DNA from: Malonomonas rubra DSM 5091
GTDB lineage: Bacteria > Desulfobacterota > Desulfuromonadia > Desulfuromonadales > Geopsychrobacteraceae
Assembly (NCBI RefSeq): GCF_900142125.1
Contig: NZ_FQZT01000002.1
Span: forward strand, 124,001-188,000
Direction: 5' to 3'
DNA length: 64,000 bases
Part shown: positions 16,015-25,377 of the stretch, one piece after another
How the letters are laid out: each line of letters begins with the position of its first letter
Position numbering within the stretch: position 1 is the stretch's first letter
Position numbers and translations under genes: made by a program
The notes under the pieces: generated by a model
Seen by the model: only the letters and a program-made list of their open reading frames with translations
The model's database searches: none
Told to the model about the DNA's origin: nothing

Positions 16015-16526
16015 TTCAGCAGTTTGTCGATCCGTGCATTCAGCTCTTCCGGCTTGAACGATTTGCTGATGAAATCGTCAGCCCCTGCGTGCAGCGCTTT
16101 GCGAGCGTCATCATCCTTGCGATAAACCCCGCTGATACAAAGAATCTTCAGGTTGCTAAAACGCTCTTCAGCACGCAGTTCACGGATTAAATCGAGACCG
16201 TTTTTATCCGGCAGATTGATATCGACAATCAGCAGATCGACTTTTTTCTGCTCAAGAGAGTTTAACGCCTCAGTCGCGCTGTCGGCGGTCAGCATATTCG
16301 CATCACGCCCTTCTAGCAGGTCAAGCAAAAGTTCCCGGAAGAAGCGAGCATCATCGACAACCAGAATCGTTTGCTTGTTGCTATCGACGACATTCTCGTC
16401 TGCTGGCTCTTGGCTAACCTGAAACTGTTGGTTGCATTTAGGACATTTGACCTGCGCAGTCTTTACTGTTTCCGGTAGCGGTTTGGAACGATAGCGAGAT
16501 TTACAGGCCGGGCATTGGATAATCAT
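16011..16526 (-). CDS. Zinc-ribbon plus receiver domain protein
   Basis: A 171-residue protein with an N-terminal MJ0042-type zinc ribbon (MIIQCPACKSRY ... VKCPKCNQQF; two CxxC pairs at about 5-8 and 28-31). A receiver domain begins at about 53, with ILVVDDARFFRELLL, phospho-acceptor D in LLIVDINLPDKNG and conserved lysine in FISKSFKPEEL. There is no output domain. Zinc-ribbon-REC proteins occur in deltaproteobacteria but have no assigned role. It is coupled to punA by a 4-nt overlap and preceded by a TPR lipoprotein gene, an unusual setting for a signalling protein. Confidence 0.85.
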   Translation of the reverse strand: MIIQCPACKSRYRSKPLPETVKTAQVKCPKCNQQFQVSQEPADENVVDSNKQTILVVDDARFFRELLLDLLEGRDANMLTADSATEALNSLEQKKVDLLIVDINLPDKNGLDLIRELRAEERFSNLKILCISGVYRKDDDARKALHAGADDFISKSFKPEELNARIDKLLK

Positions 16527-16552
16527 ATAAGGAACCTTTCCTGCTCGCCGAT

Positions 16553-17323
16553 TTACTCTGCGCTCTTAAGCGCCCGCAACAGATCAGCCGCCTTCAAGCC
16601 CGGATCCGAGGTCGGTGCCAGTTCGACAACTTTTTCAAAACGATCTATTGCAGTGTCGTTCTCCTGCGCTTTCATCTCCATGACACCAAGCTGGTACAGG
16701 GCCAGTACATAATTAGGAGCGAGGTTAACCGCCTTTTCCAAGGCTTTCCGTGCCAGTTCGGTTCTGCCCATACCGACCAGGGCCTCACTTTGCAGAAAAT
16801 ATGCTCTGGGGTAACGGTTCGAAACTTCTGCAGCTTTTTCAAACTCATACAGAGCAGCTTGATAGTCTTTTTTCTGCAAGTAGGCAAAACCTTTGCCAGC
16901 CAGAGCGACGTGCGGATTCAGAAACAGCAGGTCATCAGCCGCCTGGCCAAAATAATCGATCGCTTTATCCCACTCTTGCATATCGAGATAAAGTGAACCA
17001 ATGTTGTTCATATAGCGAGGTTCTTTATTTGAGATGTCAATCGCTTTCAGATAATGCTCTTCCGCTTTTACATAAGCCTTTTTCAGCTGATATGCCTGGC
17101 CAAGCGCAGCATGGATCGAATCACTCTGCGGAGCAATAGCAACACCTTTTAGCAGCTCCTGCAGGGCCATGGTTGGGTTGTCATTCTGCAAATGGGAAAC
17201 ACCCATCCGGTAATGAGCCTCTGCCTGCTGGATTTTATCATTCTGCACTTGTGGAGTCGGTGCGCAGGCAACAAGAACGACAGAAAGGAACAAAGTGAAC
17301 AAGAAACGATTGCAGAACATCAA
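16553..17323 (-). CDS. TPR lipoprotein (PilF/PilW-like)
   Basis: A 256-residue lipoprotein precursor. The signal peptide ends in the lipobox VVLVAC, with lipidated Cys at about residue 20. The rest is five to six tetratricopeptide repeats, beginning AEAHYRMGVSHLQNDNPTMAL and later KAIDYFGQAADDLLFLNP. Organisation resembles PilF/PilW, the outer-membrane lipoprotein that helps assemble type IV pilus secretin. No pilus genes are nearby, so that role is inference. Two adjacent ATG codons begin the gene. It lies between an uncharacterised gene (17 bp) and the zinc-ribbon REC gene (26 bp). Confidence 0.82.
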   Translation of the reverse strand: MMFCNRFLFTLFLSVVLVACAPTPQVQNDKIQQAEAHYRMGVSHLQNDNPTMALQELLKGVAIAPQSDSIHAALGQAYQLKKAYVKAEEHYLKAIDISNKEPRYMNNIGSLYLDMQEWDKAIDYFGQAADDLLFLNPHVALAGKGFAYLQKKDYQAALYEFEKAAEVSNRYPRAYFLQSEALVGMGRTELARKALEKAVNLAPNYVLALYQLGVMEMKAQENDTAIDRFEKVVELAPTSDPGLKAADLLRALKSAE

Positions 17324-17339
17324 AAAACCTCCAACACCA

Positions 17340-17837
17340 TTACATCGACGCGAGAAAGCGTCCCAGGCTCTTCAAACTCCGCTGGCGATGTTCTTCCAGC
17401 GGATCAACACCCTTAGCCATACGATCACCACCTTGTGGCGTCTCTTTCTGCGTTGGCTGTGAAATCTGGCAGATTGGCAGTGAACTCCATAGCTTCTGCT
17501 GCTCAGCGGCCGAGCGCAAATGGTAGTCCGTTTCGCTGAGGACAAAGCCCATCGATTCGGCGAACACGAAACCTTCCTCGAAGGTTCTCTCCGCATCCTC
17601 TACCGGCACTTCTCCCTTTTGGGGGACAAAAAAAACCGACTTACGGCTTTCCGAAAGATAAAAACCAACGACGACCAGAACTTTGTTGCCACTGTTGACA
17701 GAAACGAGGTAAGCGGCACACATCTGCGGCGGATATCCGGGGAAGGCCATCTGCACGTTACAGCCGGAACTGTTCAGCCGGGCAACCCGTGTTGCCGGCA
17801 GATTAAGAACTTTCAACTGCTTATGTTCTACAAACAT
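17340..17837 (-). CDS. Conserved-looking hypothetical protein
   Basis: I do not recognise this 165-residue protein. It is soluble, with no signal peptide. Residues 1-95 look folded, alternating hydrophobic strands (KVLVVVGFYLSESRKSVFFVP) with acidic helices (DAERTFEEGFVFAESMGFVL). The last 60 residues are polar and charged and probably disordered, ending SLKSLGRFLASM. It has two cysteines in the first half and no clear catalytic motif. The gene sits 33 bp after the PfkB-kinase gene and 16 bp before the TPR lipoprotein gene in one transcription direction, so it is likely part of the same transcript. Function unknown. Confidence 0.75.
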   Translation of the reverse strand: MFVEHKQLKVLNLPATRVARLNSSGCNVQMAFPGYPPQMCAAYLVSVNSGNKVLVVVGFYLSESRKSVFFVPQKGEVPVEDAERTFEEGFVFAESMGFVLSETDYHLRSAAEQQKLWSSLPICQISQPTQKETPQGGDRMAKGVDPLEEHRQRSLKSLGRFLASM

Positions 17838-17870
17838 TTGTATGCCCTCCGTTCCACCAGTATAGTCGGT

Positions 17871-18782
17871 TTATTCTATATCGGCAAAATCGGTCAGTAA
17901 TTTTATCCGCTTATAGCGACTTTCGATCTCGGCGTAGTCGATTTCACGCAAGCGGTCGAGGCTGAACTTCTCGACCGTGAAGGACGCCATGACGGTGCCG
18001 AACACAATCGCTTTGCGCAGGTTCTTCTCTTCGAGGTTGCGTGTCGCTGCCAAGTAGCCGACAAAGCCACCGGCGAAAGTGTCACCGGCGCCGGTTGGGT
18101 CGAACACTTCTTCCAGCGGATAGGCCGGGGCAGAGAAGATGGAACCTTCGCTGAACATCAGTACGCCGTACTCTCCCCGTTTGACCACCAGTGTCTTCGG
18201 CCCGAAACCACGAACGATCTCAGCAGCTTTGACCAGGTTCGGCTCATCAGCCAACTGCCGCACTTCCGCTTCGTTGATCACCAGCATATCGACTTTGGCC
18301 AGGGTCTTGATCAGCTCTTTCTTCTTTCCCTCAATCCAGAAATTCATGGTGTCGCAGGCCACCAGTTTCGGTTTTTTCACCTGCTGCAGAACTTCAAGCT
18401 GCAATTCCGGATCGATGTTGGCAAGAAAGACGTACTCGGCATCACGGTAGTTTTCCGGCAGTTCCGGTTTGAACGACTCGAAAACGTTGAGGTGAGTTTC
18501 CAGCGTGTGCGCTTCGTTCAGATCGTACTCATACTTGCCTTTCCAGCGGAAGGTTTCACCGGCACTCTTCTGCAACCCCGCCAAGTCAATGTTGCGGGAA
18601 GCAAGGAAATCGATGTGTTCCTGCGGGAAATCGTCGCCAATCACGGCAACCAGGCTGACATCGGTAAAGAAACTGGCCGAGGTGGAGAAGTAACAAGCGG
18701 AACCGCCGAGGGCGTCATCCACTTCACCGAATGGGGTTTTAATCGAATCGAACGCAACACTGCCGACAACCAGAATACTCAT
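17871..18782 (-). CDS. PfkB-family carbohydrate/nucleoside kinase
   Basis: A 303-residue ribokinase-fold enzyme. The N-terminal GSVAFDSIKTPFGEVDDALGGSACYFST holds the first PfkB signature, VINEAEVRQL lies midway, and the C-terminal DPTGAGDTFAGGFVGYL is the second, with the GAGD catalytic aspartate. The substrate cannot be read from the motif. Its position directly after the methylthioadenosine phosphorylase gene (16 bp) and near punA suggests a nucleoside or phosphorylase-derived pentose (inference). A short cap domain is present, as in adenosine kinase-like members. Confidence 0.88.
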   Translation of the reverse strand: MSILVVGSVAFDSIKTPFGEVDDALGGSACYFSTSASFFTDVSLVAVIGDDFPQEHIDFLASRNIDLAGLQKSAGETFRWKGKYEYDLNEAHTLETHLNVFESFKPELPENYRDAEYVFLANIDPELQLEVLQQVKKPKLVACDTMNFWIEGKKKELIKTLAKVDMLVINEAEVRQLADEPNLVKAAEIVRGFGPKTLVVKRGEYGVLMFSEGSIFSAPAYPLEEVFDPTGAGDTFAGGFVGYLAATRNLEEKNLRKAIVFGTVMASFTVEKFSLDRLREIDYAEIESRYKRIKLLTDFADIE

Positions 18783-18798
18783 ATCATTGAATCCTTAT

Positions 18799-19671
18799 CT
18801 AAAGATACTTGCCGATGATCGGATCGAGCACTTGCTTGGTCTCATCCGGAATCAGGCTTTTGTCAGTCATGACCGCAAACTGCAGAGATGAGGAACATTC
18901 GCAATCACGCTCACTTCTTTGCGCAACGATCTTTTCCACCGCTGCCTTGATGATTTCGCGGGCTTTTGCCACGTTCTGCTGAATGATGGCGATAACCGCC
19001 TCAACCGAGACATCGTCATGCCCTTCATGCCAGCAGTCGTAATCGGTCGCCAGGGCAACAGTGCCGTAGCAGATTTCGGCTTCACGCGCCAGCCGCGACT
19101 CGGGAACGTTTGTCATGCCGATAATATCAACGCCCCAGTTGCGGTAGATATTCGACTCGGCGCGGGTAGAAAAGTTTGGTCCTTCAATACAGATGTAGGT
19201 GCCACCTTTGTGTACGGTTGCGCCAACCTGCTGTGCCGAATCGGCGAGGATATCAGCCAGCTCACCACAGATTGGGTCGGCAAACTGCACATGCCCAACT
19301 ACGCCGTTACCGAAGAAGGTCGAAGCTCGCTTGCCCTGGGTGCGATCGAAAAACTGATCCGGAATAACGATATGGCCGGGGACGATTTCCTCTTTCATGC
19401 TGCCGACAGCCGAAACCGAGATAATCTGTTCGACACCGAGTTTTTTCATGCCGTAGATATTGGCCCGGTAGTTCACTTCAGACGGCAGAAAACGGTGCCC
19501 GCGACCGTGCCGGGGGAGAAAAACCATTTTTGCACCAGCAAGGTTGCCGGTGATAAAAGCATCGGACGGAGCACCGAAAGGGGTTTCAAGTACCACTTCC
19601 TGCACATCAGTCAACCCTTCAATTTCGTACAACCCACTGCCGCCGATAACACCGATAACCGGTTGCTGCAT
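18799..19671 (-). CDS. mtnP: S-methyl-5'-thioadenosine phosphorylase
   Basis: Cleaves methylthioadenosine to adenine and methylthioribose-1-phosphate, the first step in methionine salvage and disposal of a polyamine by-product. Motifs: IGVIGGSGLYEIEGL (phosphate site), FLPRHGRGHRFLPSEVNYRANI, and the base/ribose region IGMTNVPESRLAREAEICYG with ALATDYDCWH. The ATG at 19671 is preferred over a GTG at 19680, because AGGAG is 8-9 nt from the ATG but abuts the GTG. At 290 residues it is normal length. It follows rlmN by about 29 bp and precedes the PfkB kinase gene. Confidence 0.95.
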   Translation of the reverse strand: MQQPVIGVIGGSGLYEIEGLTDVQEVVLETPFGAPSDAFITGNLAGAKMVFLPRHGRGHRFLPSEVNYRANIYGMKKLGVEQIISVSAVGSMKEEIVPGHIVIPDQFFDRTQGKRASTFFGNGVVGHVQFADPICGELADILADSAQQVGATVHKGGTYICIEGPNFSTRAESNIYRNWGVDIIGMTNVPESRLAREAEICYGTVALATDYDCWHEGHDDVSVEAVIAIIQQNVAKAREIIKAAVEKIVAQRSERDCECSSSLQFAVMTDKSLIPDETKQVLDPIIGKYL

Positions 19672-19700
19672 ATCAAACACTCCTGTTTTATAGGTTCAAT

Positions 19701-20741
19701 TCAAGCTTCAGCTTCTTTATCAAGTTTTCCTTTGAGCTGCCCGCAGGCAGCCGAAATGTCCTGCCCTTTACTCGCTCGCCGCATGGTGATGATCTGCCGC
19801 TGCATCAGGTAACTCTGGAAAGCAGTGATCGTCTCTTCGTCAGGGCATTTAAATTCCGAGCCTTCATGCTCATTGAACGGGATCAGGTTAATTTTGGCGC
19901 GGATGCCGTGCAACAGTTTAACCAATCGTTTGGCATCGGCAAGAGAATCGTTCACCCCTTTGATCAGAATATACTCGAAAGTGATCTTCTGCCGCGGGCC
20001 GAGGGGATAATCGCGGCAAGCAGCCATCAACTCTTTGAGAGGATATTTTTTGTTGATCGGCATCAACACATCGCGCACTTCATCGGTGGTGGCGTTGAGG
20101 GAGACTGCCAGGTTGACCTTGACCTGTTCCCACAACTCTCGCATCTGAGGAATCAAGCCGCTGGTCGACAGGGTCACACGGCGACTGCCGTACCCGAGGC
20201 CATCATCCAGGTAGAGAATCTTCAGCGCGGTGACCACGTTATCGAGGTTGTGCAGCGGTTCGCCCATGCCCATCAAGACGATGTTAGCGATCGGTCCGTC
20301 ATGCAACACACCACAGACCTGGTTAACAATTTCCGCCGGAGTCAGGTTACGGGTCAGACCGAAGGTCCCGGTCAGACAGAACTGGCACTGCATGGCACAG
20401 CCAACCTGAGTCGAGATGCAGAGGGTGTCTTTCTCGGTATCCATCGGGATACGCACCGCTTCGACCGATTCGCCATCCTCCAGGCGGAACAGATATTTTT
20501 TGGTACCGTCGCTGCTCGCCTCGACTACTTCCGGCTGCCACTGGGAAATGTACGCACGCTCAGCCAACTGCTGCCGCAGCGCCTTGCCCTGATCGGTCAT
20601 CTGTTCGAAATCGGTCACCTCGCGCTGATAGATCCATTTCATGATCTGCTTAGCACGAAATTTCTGGGTTCCGAGTTCGACCAGAAAATCCTGCAACTGT
20701 TCTAACGTCAATCCTTTCAGATCGACTTTTCCACTATTCAA
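19701..20741 (-). CDS. rlmN: Dual-specificity rRNA/tRNA adenine-C2 methyltransferase (RlmN)
   Basis: A radical SAM enzyme that methylates C2 of A2503 in 23S rRNA (and A37 in some tRNAs). The 346-residue protein has the 4Fe-4S triad in [17 protein letters not shown] (C-x3-C-x2-C), the SAM-binding GMGEPLHN region, and the C-terminal cysteine in SAACGQL that forms the methylene-transfer adduct, with partner cysteine upstream near VGC. Gene order rlmN-mtnP is followed here. A strong terminator separates it from ndk upstream. Confidence 0.96.
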   Translation of the reverse strand: MNSGKVDLKGLTLEQLQDFLVELGTQKFRAKQIMKWIYQREVTDFEQMTDQGKALRQQLAERAYISQWQPEVVEASSDGTKKYLFRLEDGESVEAVRIPMDTEKDTLCISTQVGCAMQCQFCLTGTFGLTRNLTPAEIVNQVCGVLHDGPIANIVLMGMGEPLHNLDNVVTALKILYLDDGLGYGSRRVTLSTSGLIPQMRELWEQVKVNLAVSLNATTDEVRDVLMPINKKYPLKELMAACRDYPLGPRQKITFEYILIKGVNDSLADAKRLVKLLHGIRAKINLIPFNEHEGSEFKCPDEETITAFQSYLMQRQIITMRRASKGQDISAACGQLKGKLDKEAEA

Positions 20742-20771
20742 CGAAAGTCCTTTATCCTTGAAACTACTACG

Positions 20772-20805
20772 AAAAAAGCCCCTCGGATTGTACCGAAGGG
20801 CTTTC
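20772..20805 (-). terminator. ndk terminator
   Basis: AAAGCCCCTCGG (20775-20786) pairs with CCGAAGGGCTTT (20793-20804), with one C-A mismatch, and on minus is followed by a T run (20777-20772). It lies between the ndk stop and rlmN start. Confidence 0.85.
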
Positions 20806-20835
20806 TTACTGACAAGCTGTTTATCCAGTTACGGA

Positions 20836-21249
20836 TTAGAGCAACTCCAAACCGTTGAAGAAGTAACCGAGCTCAAACTCAGCGGTCTCCGGAGCGTCGG
20901 AACCATGGGTAGCGTTCTCGCCGATGGAGGAACCGAATTCTTTACGCAGGGTCCCCTCAGCCGCTTCAGCCGGGTTGGTTGCGCCCATCAGGTCACGCCA
21001 TTTGAGGATTGCACCTTCAGCTTCCAGAGCCATAACGATGCAAGGACCGCTGCTCATGAAGTCAGTCAACTCAGCGAAGAACGGACGCTCGCTGTGCACT
21101 GCGTAGAAACCTTCAGCTTCAACCTTGCTCATGTAGAGCTTCTTCAGGCCGACAACCTTGAAACCTTCAGCGTAAATACGTGCGAGAATTTTACCGGCGT
21201 GACCGGCGGCGAATGCATCAGGCTTGATGATGGCGAAAGTTCTTTCCAT
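20836..21249 (-). CDS. ndk: Nucleoside diphosphate kinase
   Basis: Balances nucleoside triphosphate pools by ping-pong phosphate transfer. 137 residues. [16 protein letters not shown] starts the fold, [14 protein letters not shown] is the substrate-binding segment, and the catalytic phospho-histidine is in [16 protein letters not shown] 21249 is chosen as it follows GGAGGA and fits the canonical N-terminus; five codons upstream are not expected. The gene has its own promoter (21310-21338) and terminator, so it can be expressed apart from rdgB and rph. Confidence 0.98.
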   Translation of the reverse strand: MERTFAIIKPDAFAAGHAGKILARIYAEGFKVVGLKKLYMSKVEAEGFYAVHSERPFFAELTDFMSSGPCIVMALEAEGAILKWRDLMGATNPAEAAEGTLRKEFGSSIGENATHGSDAPETAEFELGYFFNGLELL

Positions 21250-21309
21250 GACAATTTCCTCCAATATTTTGAGTTGTTAGATTTTTAGTTGATAAAAAAA
21301 TGCGTGCGC

Positions 21310-21338
21310 TTTGTAGCATTGCGCCCGGTCTGTGTCAA
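21310..21338 (-). promoter_or_regulatory. Predicted ndk promoter
   Basis: On minus, TTGACA (21338-21333) and TACAAA (21315-21310) are 17 bp apart. The element begins just after the rdgB stop codon and about 60 bp before the ndk ATG. The -35 is perfect and the -10 weak. Confidence 0.6.
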
Positions 21339-21341
21339 GCG

Positions 21342-21944
21342 CTAAGCGTCCTTAACTGCCATCTCCTGCAGCACCGGAATTACCTGCCGCAACGCGTTAC
21401 CACGATGGCTGATCCGGTTCTTGATGTCGAGCGGCAACTCCGCCATGGTTTTGCCGTATTCCGGCACCATAAACAAGGGATCGTAACCGAAACCACCCTC
21501 TCCCCGCTGCTCACGCAGGATCAGGCCGAAGACGGCACCGGTGTAGGTGACACAATCGCCTTTCGGTGTCGCCAACGCCATCACGCAATTAAACGCGGCC
21601 TGCCGTTTATCATCAGCGACATCAGCCAGTTCTTTCAGTAGCTTGGCGTTGTTGGCAGCATCGTTGCCCTGTTCGCCGGCGAAACGGGCAGAATGCACCC
21701 CCGGCGCCCCTTTCAACGCATCAACCACTAAACCACTGTCATCAGCCAGAGTCAGGCAGTTGCTGTATTCGGCCATCTCCAAAGCTTTTTTACGCGCGTT
21801 GGCTTCGAAGGTATCGCCATCCTCTATGACTTCAGGTGCACCCGGGTATTGATCGAGACCGATCACCTCAACACCACTTTCATCGAGCAACCGTCGAATT
21901 TCCTTGAGTTTCCCCTGATTTCCGGTTGCAACCAGCAGCTTCAT
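21342..21944 (-). CDS. rdgB: XTP/dITP diphosphatase (non-canonical purine NTP house-cleaning)
   Basis: Hydrolyses ITP, dITP and XTP to keep deaminated purines out of nucleic acids. The 200-residue protein opens [18 protein letters not shown], has [23 protein letters not shown], then [21 protein letters not shown] and ISHRGNAL, the four blocks of the Ham1/RdgB family with the catalytic DDSG aspartate. The start directly adjoins the rph stop (no gap), a frequent rph-rdgB pairing. Length is typical. Confidence 0.97.
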   Translation of the reverse strand: MKLLVATGNQGKLKEIRRLLDESGVEVIGLDQYPGAPEVIEDGDTFEANARKKALEMAEYSNCLTLADDSGLVVDALKGAPGVHSARFAGEQGNDAANNAKLLKELADVADDKRQAAFNCVMALATPKGDCVTYTGAVFGLILREQRGEGGFGYDPLFMVPEYGKTMAELPLDIKNRISHRGNALRQVIPVLQEMAVKDA

Positions 21945-22679
21945 CTATTTCAGCTCCAACGCTTCCTGCTGCATCTCGGCCAACTGGGCGCAACCCTGCA
22001 ACCCCAAGTCGCGCAGCGCATCCAGCTCTTCAACCGAAAACGGCTCTTCCTCGGCAGTACCCTGAACCTCGACGAACTTGCCGGACCCGGTGATGACAAA
22101 GTTCATATCGACTTCCGCCTTCGAGTCCTCTTCGTAATTTAGGTCAAGCAACGGCTGCCCATCGACAATGCCGACACTGATCGCAGCAACGCTGTCTTTA
22201 AAGGGTATTTCTTTCAGCACACCTTTTTCCACCAGCCCGGCGAAAGCATCGTAGAGTGCAACATAAGCCCCGGTAATCGAGGCAGTACGAGTACCTCCAT
22301 CAGCCTGCAGCACATCGCAGTCGATCTGCACGGTGAGTTCGCCCATTGCCTTAAGGTCAGTGACGGCACGAAGCGATCGGCCGATCAGGCGCTGGATTTC
22401 CTGAGTCCGGCCGGAGAGTTTGCCCTTGGCCGCTTCGCGCATCGAGCGGGTGTGGGTAGAACGGGGCAGCATGCTGTATTCAGCGGTGACCCAACCACGT
22501 CCTTCGCCACGCATGAAAGGCGGCACCCGCTCCTCAACGGAAGCATTGCAGAGGACCTTGGTCTCTCCGCAGCAAACCAGCACTGAGCCTTCAGCGTAGC
22601 GGGTAAATTGACGTTGAAAACTGATCGGCCGCAGCTGATTCGGCTGGCGGCCATCAAAGCGCTCTTTGTCTGTACTCAT
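21945..22679 (-). CDS. rph: Ribonuclease PH
   Basis: Phosphorolytic 3' exoribonuclease that trims tRNA 3' ends. At 244 residues it has [48 protein letters not shown] (phosphate site), [13 protein letters not shown] and [21 protein letters not shown], matching the full-length family. It overlaps the 3' end of the amidase gene by 4 nt (ATGA) and abuts rdgB, so amidase-rph-rdgB form a translationally coupled run. Confidence 0.97.
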   Translation of the reverse strand: MSTDKERFDGRQPNQLRPISFQRQFTRYAEGSVLVCCGETKVLCNASVEERVPPFMRGEGRGWVTAEYSMLPRSTHTRSMREAAKGKLSGRTQEIQRLIGRSLRAVTDLKAMGELTVQIDCDVLQADGGTRTASITGAYVALYDAFAGLVEKGVLKEIPFKDSVAAISVGIVDGQPLLDLNYEEDSKAEVDMNFVITGSGKFVEVQGTAEEEPFSVEELDALRDLGLQGCAQLAEMQQEALELK

Positions 22680-23767
22680 TGAACCGACTCCTTCTTCGCC
22701 TTGGCGTAATAACGAATCCCCTGATAGAGGGCCTGCGCCAGACGTTCCTGATATTCATCATCCTGTAAACTTTTCAATTCTTCAGGATGACTCAAATAGC
22801 CGAGTTCAACCTGGACTGTCGGCAGATCACCACGCCCCAGTGACAACAGGGACGAACGATAAATGCCGTTAACCTCTATGCCTGCCTCTCGCAGCGCCTG
22901 CGCCAGTTGTGCCGCCAACTGGTGACTCTCGGACAGCTTGACCGGCTGTTGTTCTTCCTCTTCAGCAACAGTTACCGATGCGCCCTCCTCCGGACGGATG
23001 AACAGGTTGACTCCACGCGGCTGCGCAGAGAGCGACGCCTGCGCATGCAGCAGCAGCCAGATATCGACATCCTCTTTTGAGGCCGGGGCCAGCCGCTGTT
23101 CCAGCGTCAATTCGTAGTCGCCGTCCCGGCTTAGATAGATCGGAATACCGAGTTTCATCTTCAACTGCTTGGTCAATTTCTCAGCGACCTTCAAATTGAC
23201 CGCTTTTTCCTTGAAACCATTCTCGGCAATCGCCCCGGTATCGAGCCCGCCGTGGCCGGGATCGATGGCGACGGCACGAATCAACGGGCCGCTGCGTTTG
23301 ACCTTTTTATTCAGCAAAAAAGCAAACAGCTGTTCCAGGCTGTTCGGTTCCTCTTCGGCAATGGTGTCACTATCGGGGTCGAGATTATTAAAATAGATCG
23401 GCTTCCCGACCAACAACGAAAGCTGGTTGAGAACGAAGCTGTCGGTCACTCGCAGGCGACCATCGATAAAGCGGGGTTTTTCACGGAGTGGATAGTAATC
23501 TTCTCCCAGCTTCAGGTAGCCGCTGGCCGGAGAGATTTCCGCCCAACCGCGTGCGCTGCGGATAAGGAAAACATGCTTGATCGAATTCCAGTGGCCAGAC
23601 AGGCCAACGGCATCGAGGGCATCTTCAACAGCGATATAAGGCACACCGCCCTGCTGGTAAACATCGGTGATCCGCACCGGGTCTTTACCGCGTGGCGCAA
23701 TATCGACCGCAGCGAACAGTGGCATTGCAGTCAGAACAAAAAATAGAATCGGCAGAAATAAACGCAT
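22676..23767 (-). CDS. N-acetylmuramoyl-L-alanine amidase (Amidase_3)
   Basis: A 363-residue exported peptidoglycan hydrolase. It has a signal peptide ([20 protein letters not shown]), an N-terminal beta-rich domain (about 20-150) that resembles copper amine oxidase N-like or AMIN-type surface modules, and the zinc amidase_3 fold from about 160. Zinc ligands are seen in [14 protein letters not shown] (His), the Glu in [12 protein letters not shown], and His in LLHAQAS. The last block [11 protein letters not shown] contains the catalytic Glu. The usual SIHANA is replaced by LLHAQA, a mild variation. It is coupled to rph; cell-wall turnover or division is the likely role. Confidence 0.9.
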   Translation of the reverse strand: MRLFLPILFFVLTAMPLFAAVDIAPRGKDPVRITDVYQQGGVPYIAVEDALDAVGLSGHWNSIKHVFLIRSARGWAEISPASGYLKLGEDYYPLREKPRFIDGRLRVTDSFVLNQLSLLVGKPIYFNNLDPDSDTIAEEEPNSLEQLFAFLLNKKVKRSGPLIRAVAIDPGHGGLDTGAIAENGFKEKAVNLKVAEKLTKQLKMKLGIPIYLSRDGDYELTLEQRLAPASKEDVDIWLLLHAQASLSAQPRGVNLFIRPEEGASVTVAEEEEQQPVKLSESHQLAAQLAQALREAGIEVNGIYRSSLLSLGRGDLPTVQVELGYLSHPEELKSLQDDEYQERLAQALYQGIRYYAKAKKESVQ

Positions 23768-23838
23768 CGAAGCTCCCTGATGAAAACCGGATGTTTATAC
23801 CCCAGCGGAGGAGTCAGTGTCAACGCGGCTGCAGGGGG

Positions 23839-24912
23839 TCAGGGGCCTTCAGCCAAAAGCGGTTCGCCCGGAACCGAATCAAGCTGTAATGCTTTGAACA
23901 ATCTGCGCGTCAGCAAACGTTCCAGCTCCTCCTGGGCGGCTTCATCTTCGTCCATTTCACGAATCTGCCCACCGGCAACCATGCCATGACCGCCAGCTGT
24001 CCCCAGTCCTTCGACCATTTGCTGGATCACTAACCCTAAAAGCGCTTCCGGAGCAGACGAGCGCATGGAAAGAATCTGCATTCCATCATACCACCCCATA
24101 CCGAGCACATACTTGACGCCTTCCTGCCGCAGCAGAAAGTCAGCCAGTTCGGCGACAAGATCTGGGTTGTCTATCCGCCGCAGGTTGAACACCAGCACCT
24201 CGCCATAAACTCGTGCAAAGTCAATCGCTGTTCGAAACGCGGAAAAATACTCGCGTGGCACCTGAGGGTGGACAATATCGAAAAGGATACGATTATTCGA
24301 CAACGGCAGCAGTTTAAGGTAGGCATCGCGATCAGCCTTCGACCACTCGCGACCGAGATCCTGCGTCTCTGACTTGATAGCGTAGAACAGGCTGGTTGCC
24401 AATTTTGTGTTCAGCTTCACGTCCTGTTGACAAAGGTATTCGTAAAGAATGGTTGCCGACGCACCGTAGTGGGTACGGATATCGACCCAGCAGACGTTCG
24501 ACAGGTCGGTTTTAGGAGCGTGATGATCGATCACCAGATGCACTTGCCGATCAGCCGGGAATGAATTATTACCGGTATTCGGCTGAGTATCGACCATACA
24601 GACCACAGCGAACTGATCGAGATCGAGTTGACAGATCGGCTTCATCTGGATTTCAAGCAGCTTGACCATGCTGCGATTCTCGCCACGACCGACAATGCCA
24701 CCGTAAGTGATCACGGCATTCTGTCCGGTTTTCACCAGTAACAGATGGCGGAGGGCAATAGCCGCGGCAATCGAGTCGGGATCGGGATTGTCGTGCGTGA
24801 CGATCAGAACTTTACCACGCCCGCGTATCCACTCGATCACTTCTGCAACCGAATCCCCATCCTTTGAAAAAAACGGGCAACTGGCATCATCTGAAGATAT
24901 TTGTGGCACCAT
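23839..24912 (-). CDS. DHH/DHHA1 phosphoesterase
   Basis: A 357-residue cytosolic phosphoesterase. The DHH domain has VLIVTHDNPDPDSIAAA, CMVDTQPNTGN and the name-giving HLVIDHHAPK, which together supply the metal-binding aspartates and histidines. The DHHA1 domain near the end has GTAGGHGMVAGGQI. This set matches nanoRNase/cyclic dinucleotide phosphodiesterase-like families, although the exact substrate (nanoRNA, pAp or cyclic di-AMP) is not deducible. A second DHH protein occurs at 38455. It directly abuts the SLOG gene upstream and is probably on the transcript from copA. Confidence 0.9.
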   Translation of the reverse strand: MVPQISSDDASCPFFSKDGDSVAEVIEWIRGRGKVLIVTHDNPDPDSIAAAIALRHLLLVKTGQNAVITYGGIVGRGENRSMVKLLEIQMKPICQLDLDQFAVVCMVDTQPNTGNNSFPADRQVHLVIDHHAPKTDLSNVCWVDIRTHYGASATILYEYLCQQDVKLNTKLATSLFYAIKSETQDLGREWSKADRDAYLKLLPLSNNRILFDIVHPQVPREYFSAFRTAIDFARVYGEVLVFNLRRIDNPDLVAELADFLLRQEGVKYVLGMGWYDGMQILSMRSSAPEALLGLVIQQMVEGLGTAGGHGMVAGGQIREMDEDEAAQEELERLLTRRLFKALQLDSVPGEPLLAEGP

Positions 24913-25377
24913 TTATTCTTCCTCCAGCGACTGCAGCGCCAGCTCAACCGCCTGCTCTGAATTAACCGCCATAACGGCCTCCGAAAAAATCCGGTCACGA
25001 TTCAATTGCACGACGGTTTTCCCCAATTTCAAGCTGATTGCAATTTCCGAAACCGTGCCATACCCACCTTCGATAGCAATAAGCACATCGGCCGTGTGAG
25101 CGATGATCACATTGCGGGCATGCCCCATGTTGGTGGCAATCGGCAAGGTAACATAAGGATTGGCCGATTCCGCTGAACTTCCCGGCAAGATACCGAGCAC
25201 CTCGCCTCCCGCCTCGGCACAGCCCTGTGACGCGGAAGCCATGACCCCACCGAGACCTCCACAGACCAGCACAGCGTTGTTCTGTGCGATCAAACGTCCA
25301 ACGTCATAAGCCAAAACCAGCCCTTTTTCACTGGGGCTTGCCCCACCGATTACACCGATGATTGGTTTTCTCGTCAT
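24913..25377 (-). CDS. SLOG-fold protein (TIGR00725 type)
   Basis: A 154-residue Rossmann-like protein: [40 protein letters not shown], and [27 protein letters not shown]. The GGxxGxM and xGGxGT(x)E blocks are the nucleotide-binding and catalytic loops of the SLOG/LOG superfamily. Members split nucleotide 5'-monophosphates or sense nucleotides; this subfamily has no assigned substrate. It overlaps copA by 4 nt and abuts the DHH phosphoesterase, hinting at linked nucleotide chemistry. Confidence 0.88.
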   Translation of the reverse strand: MTRKPIIGVIGGASPSEKGLVLAYDVGRLIAQNNAVLVCGGLGGVMASASQGCAEAGGEVLGILPGSSAESANPYVTLPIATNMGHARNVIIAHTADVLIAIEGGYGTVSEIAISLKLGKTVVQLNRDRIFSEAVMAVNSEQAVELALQSLEEE

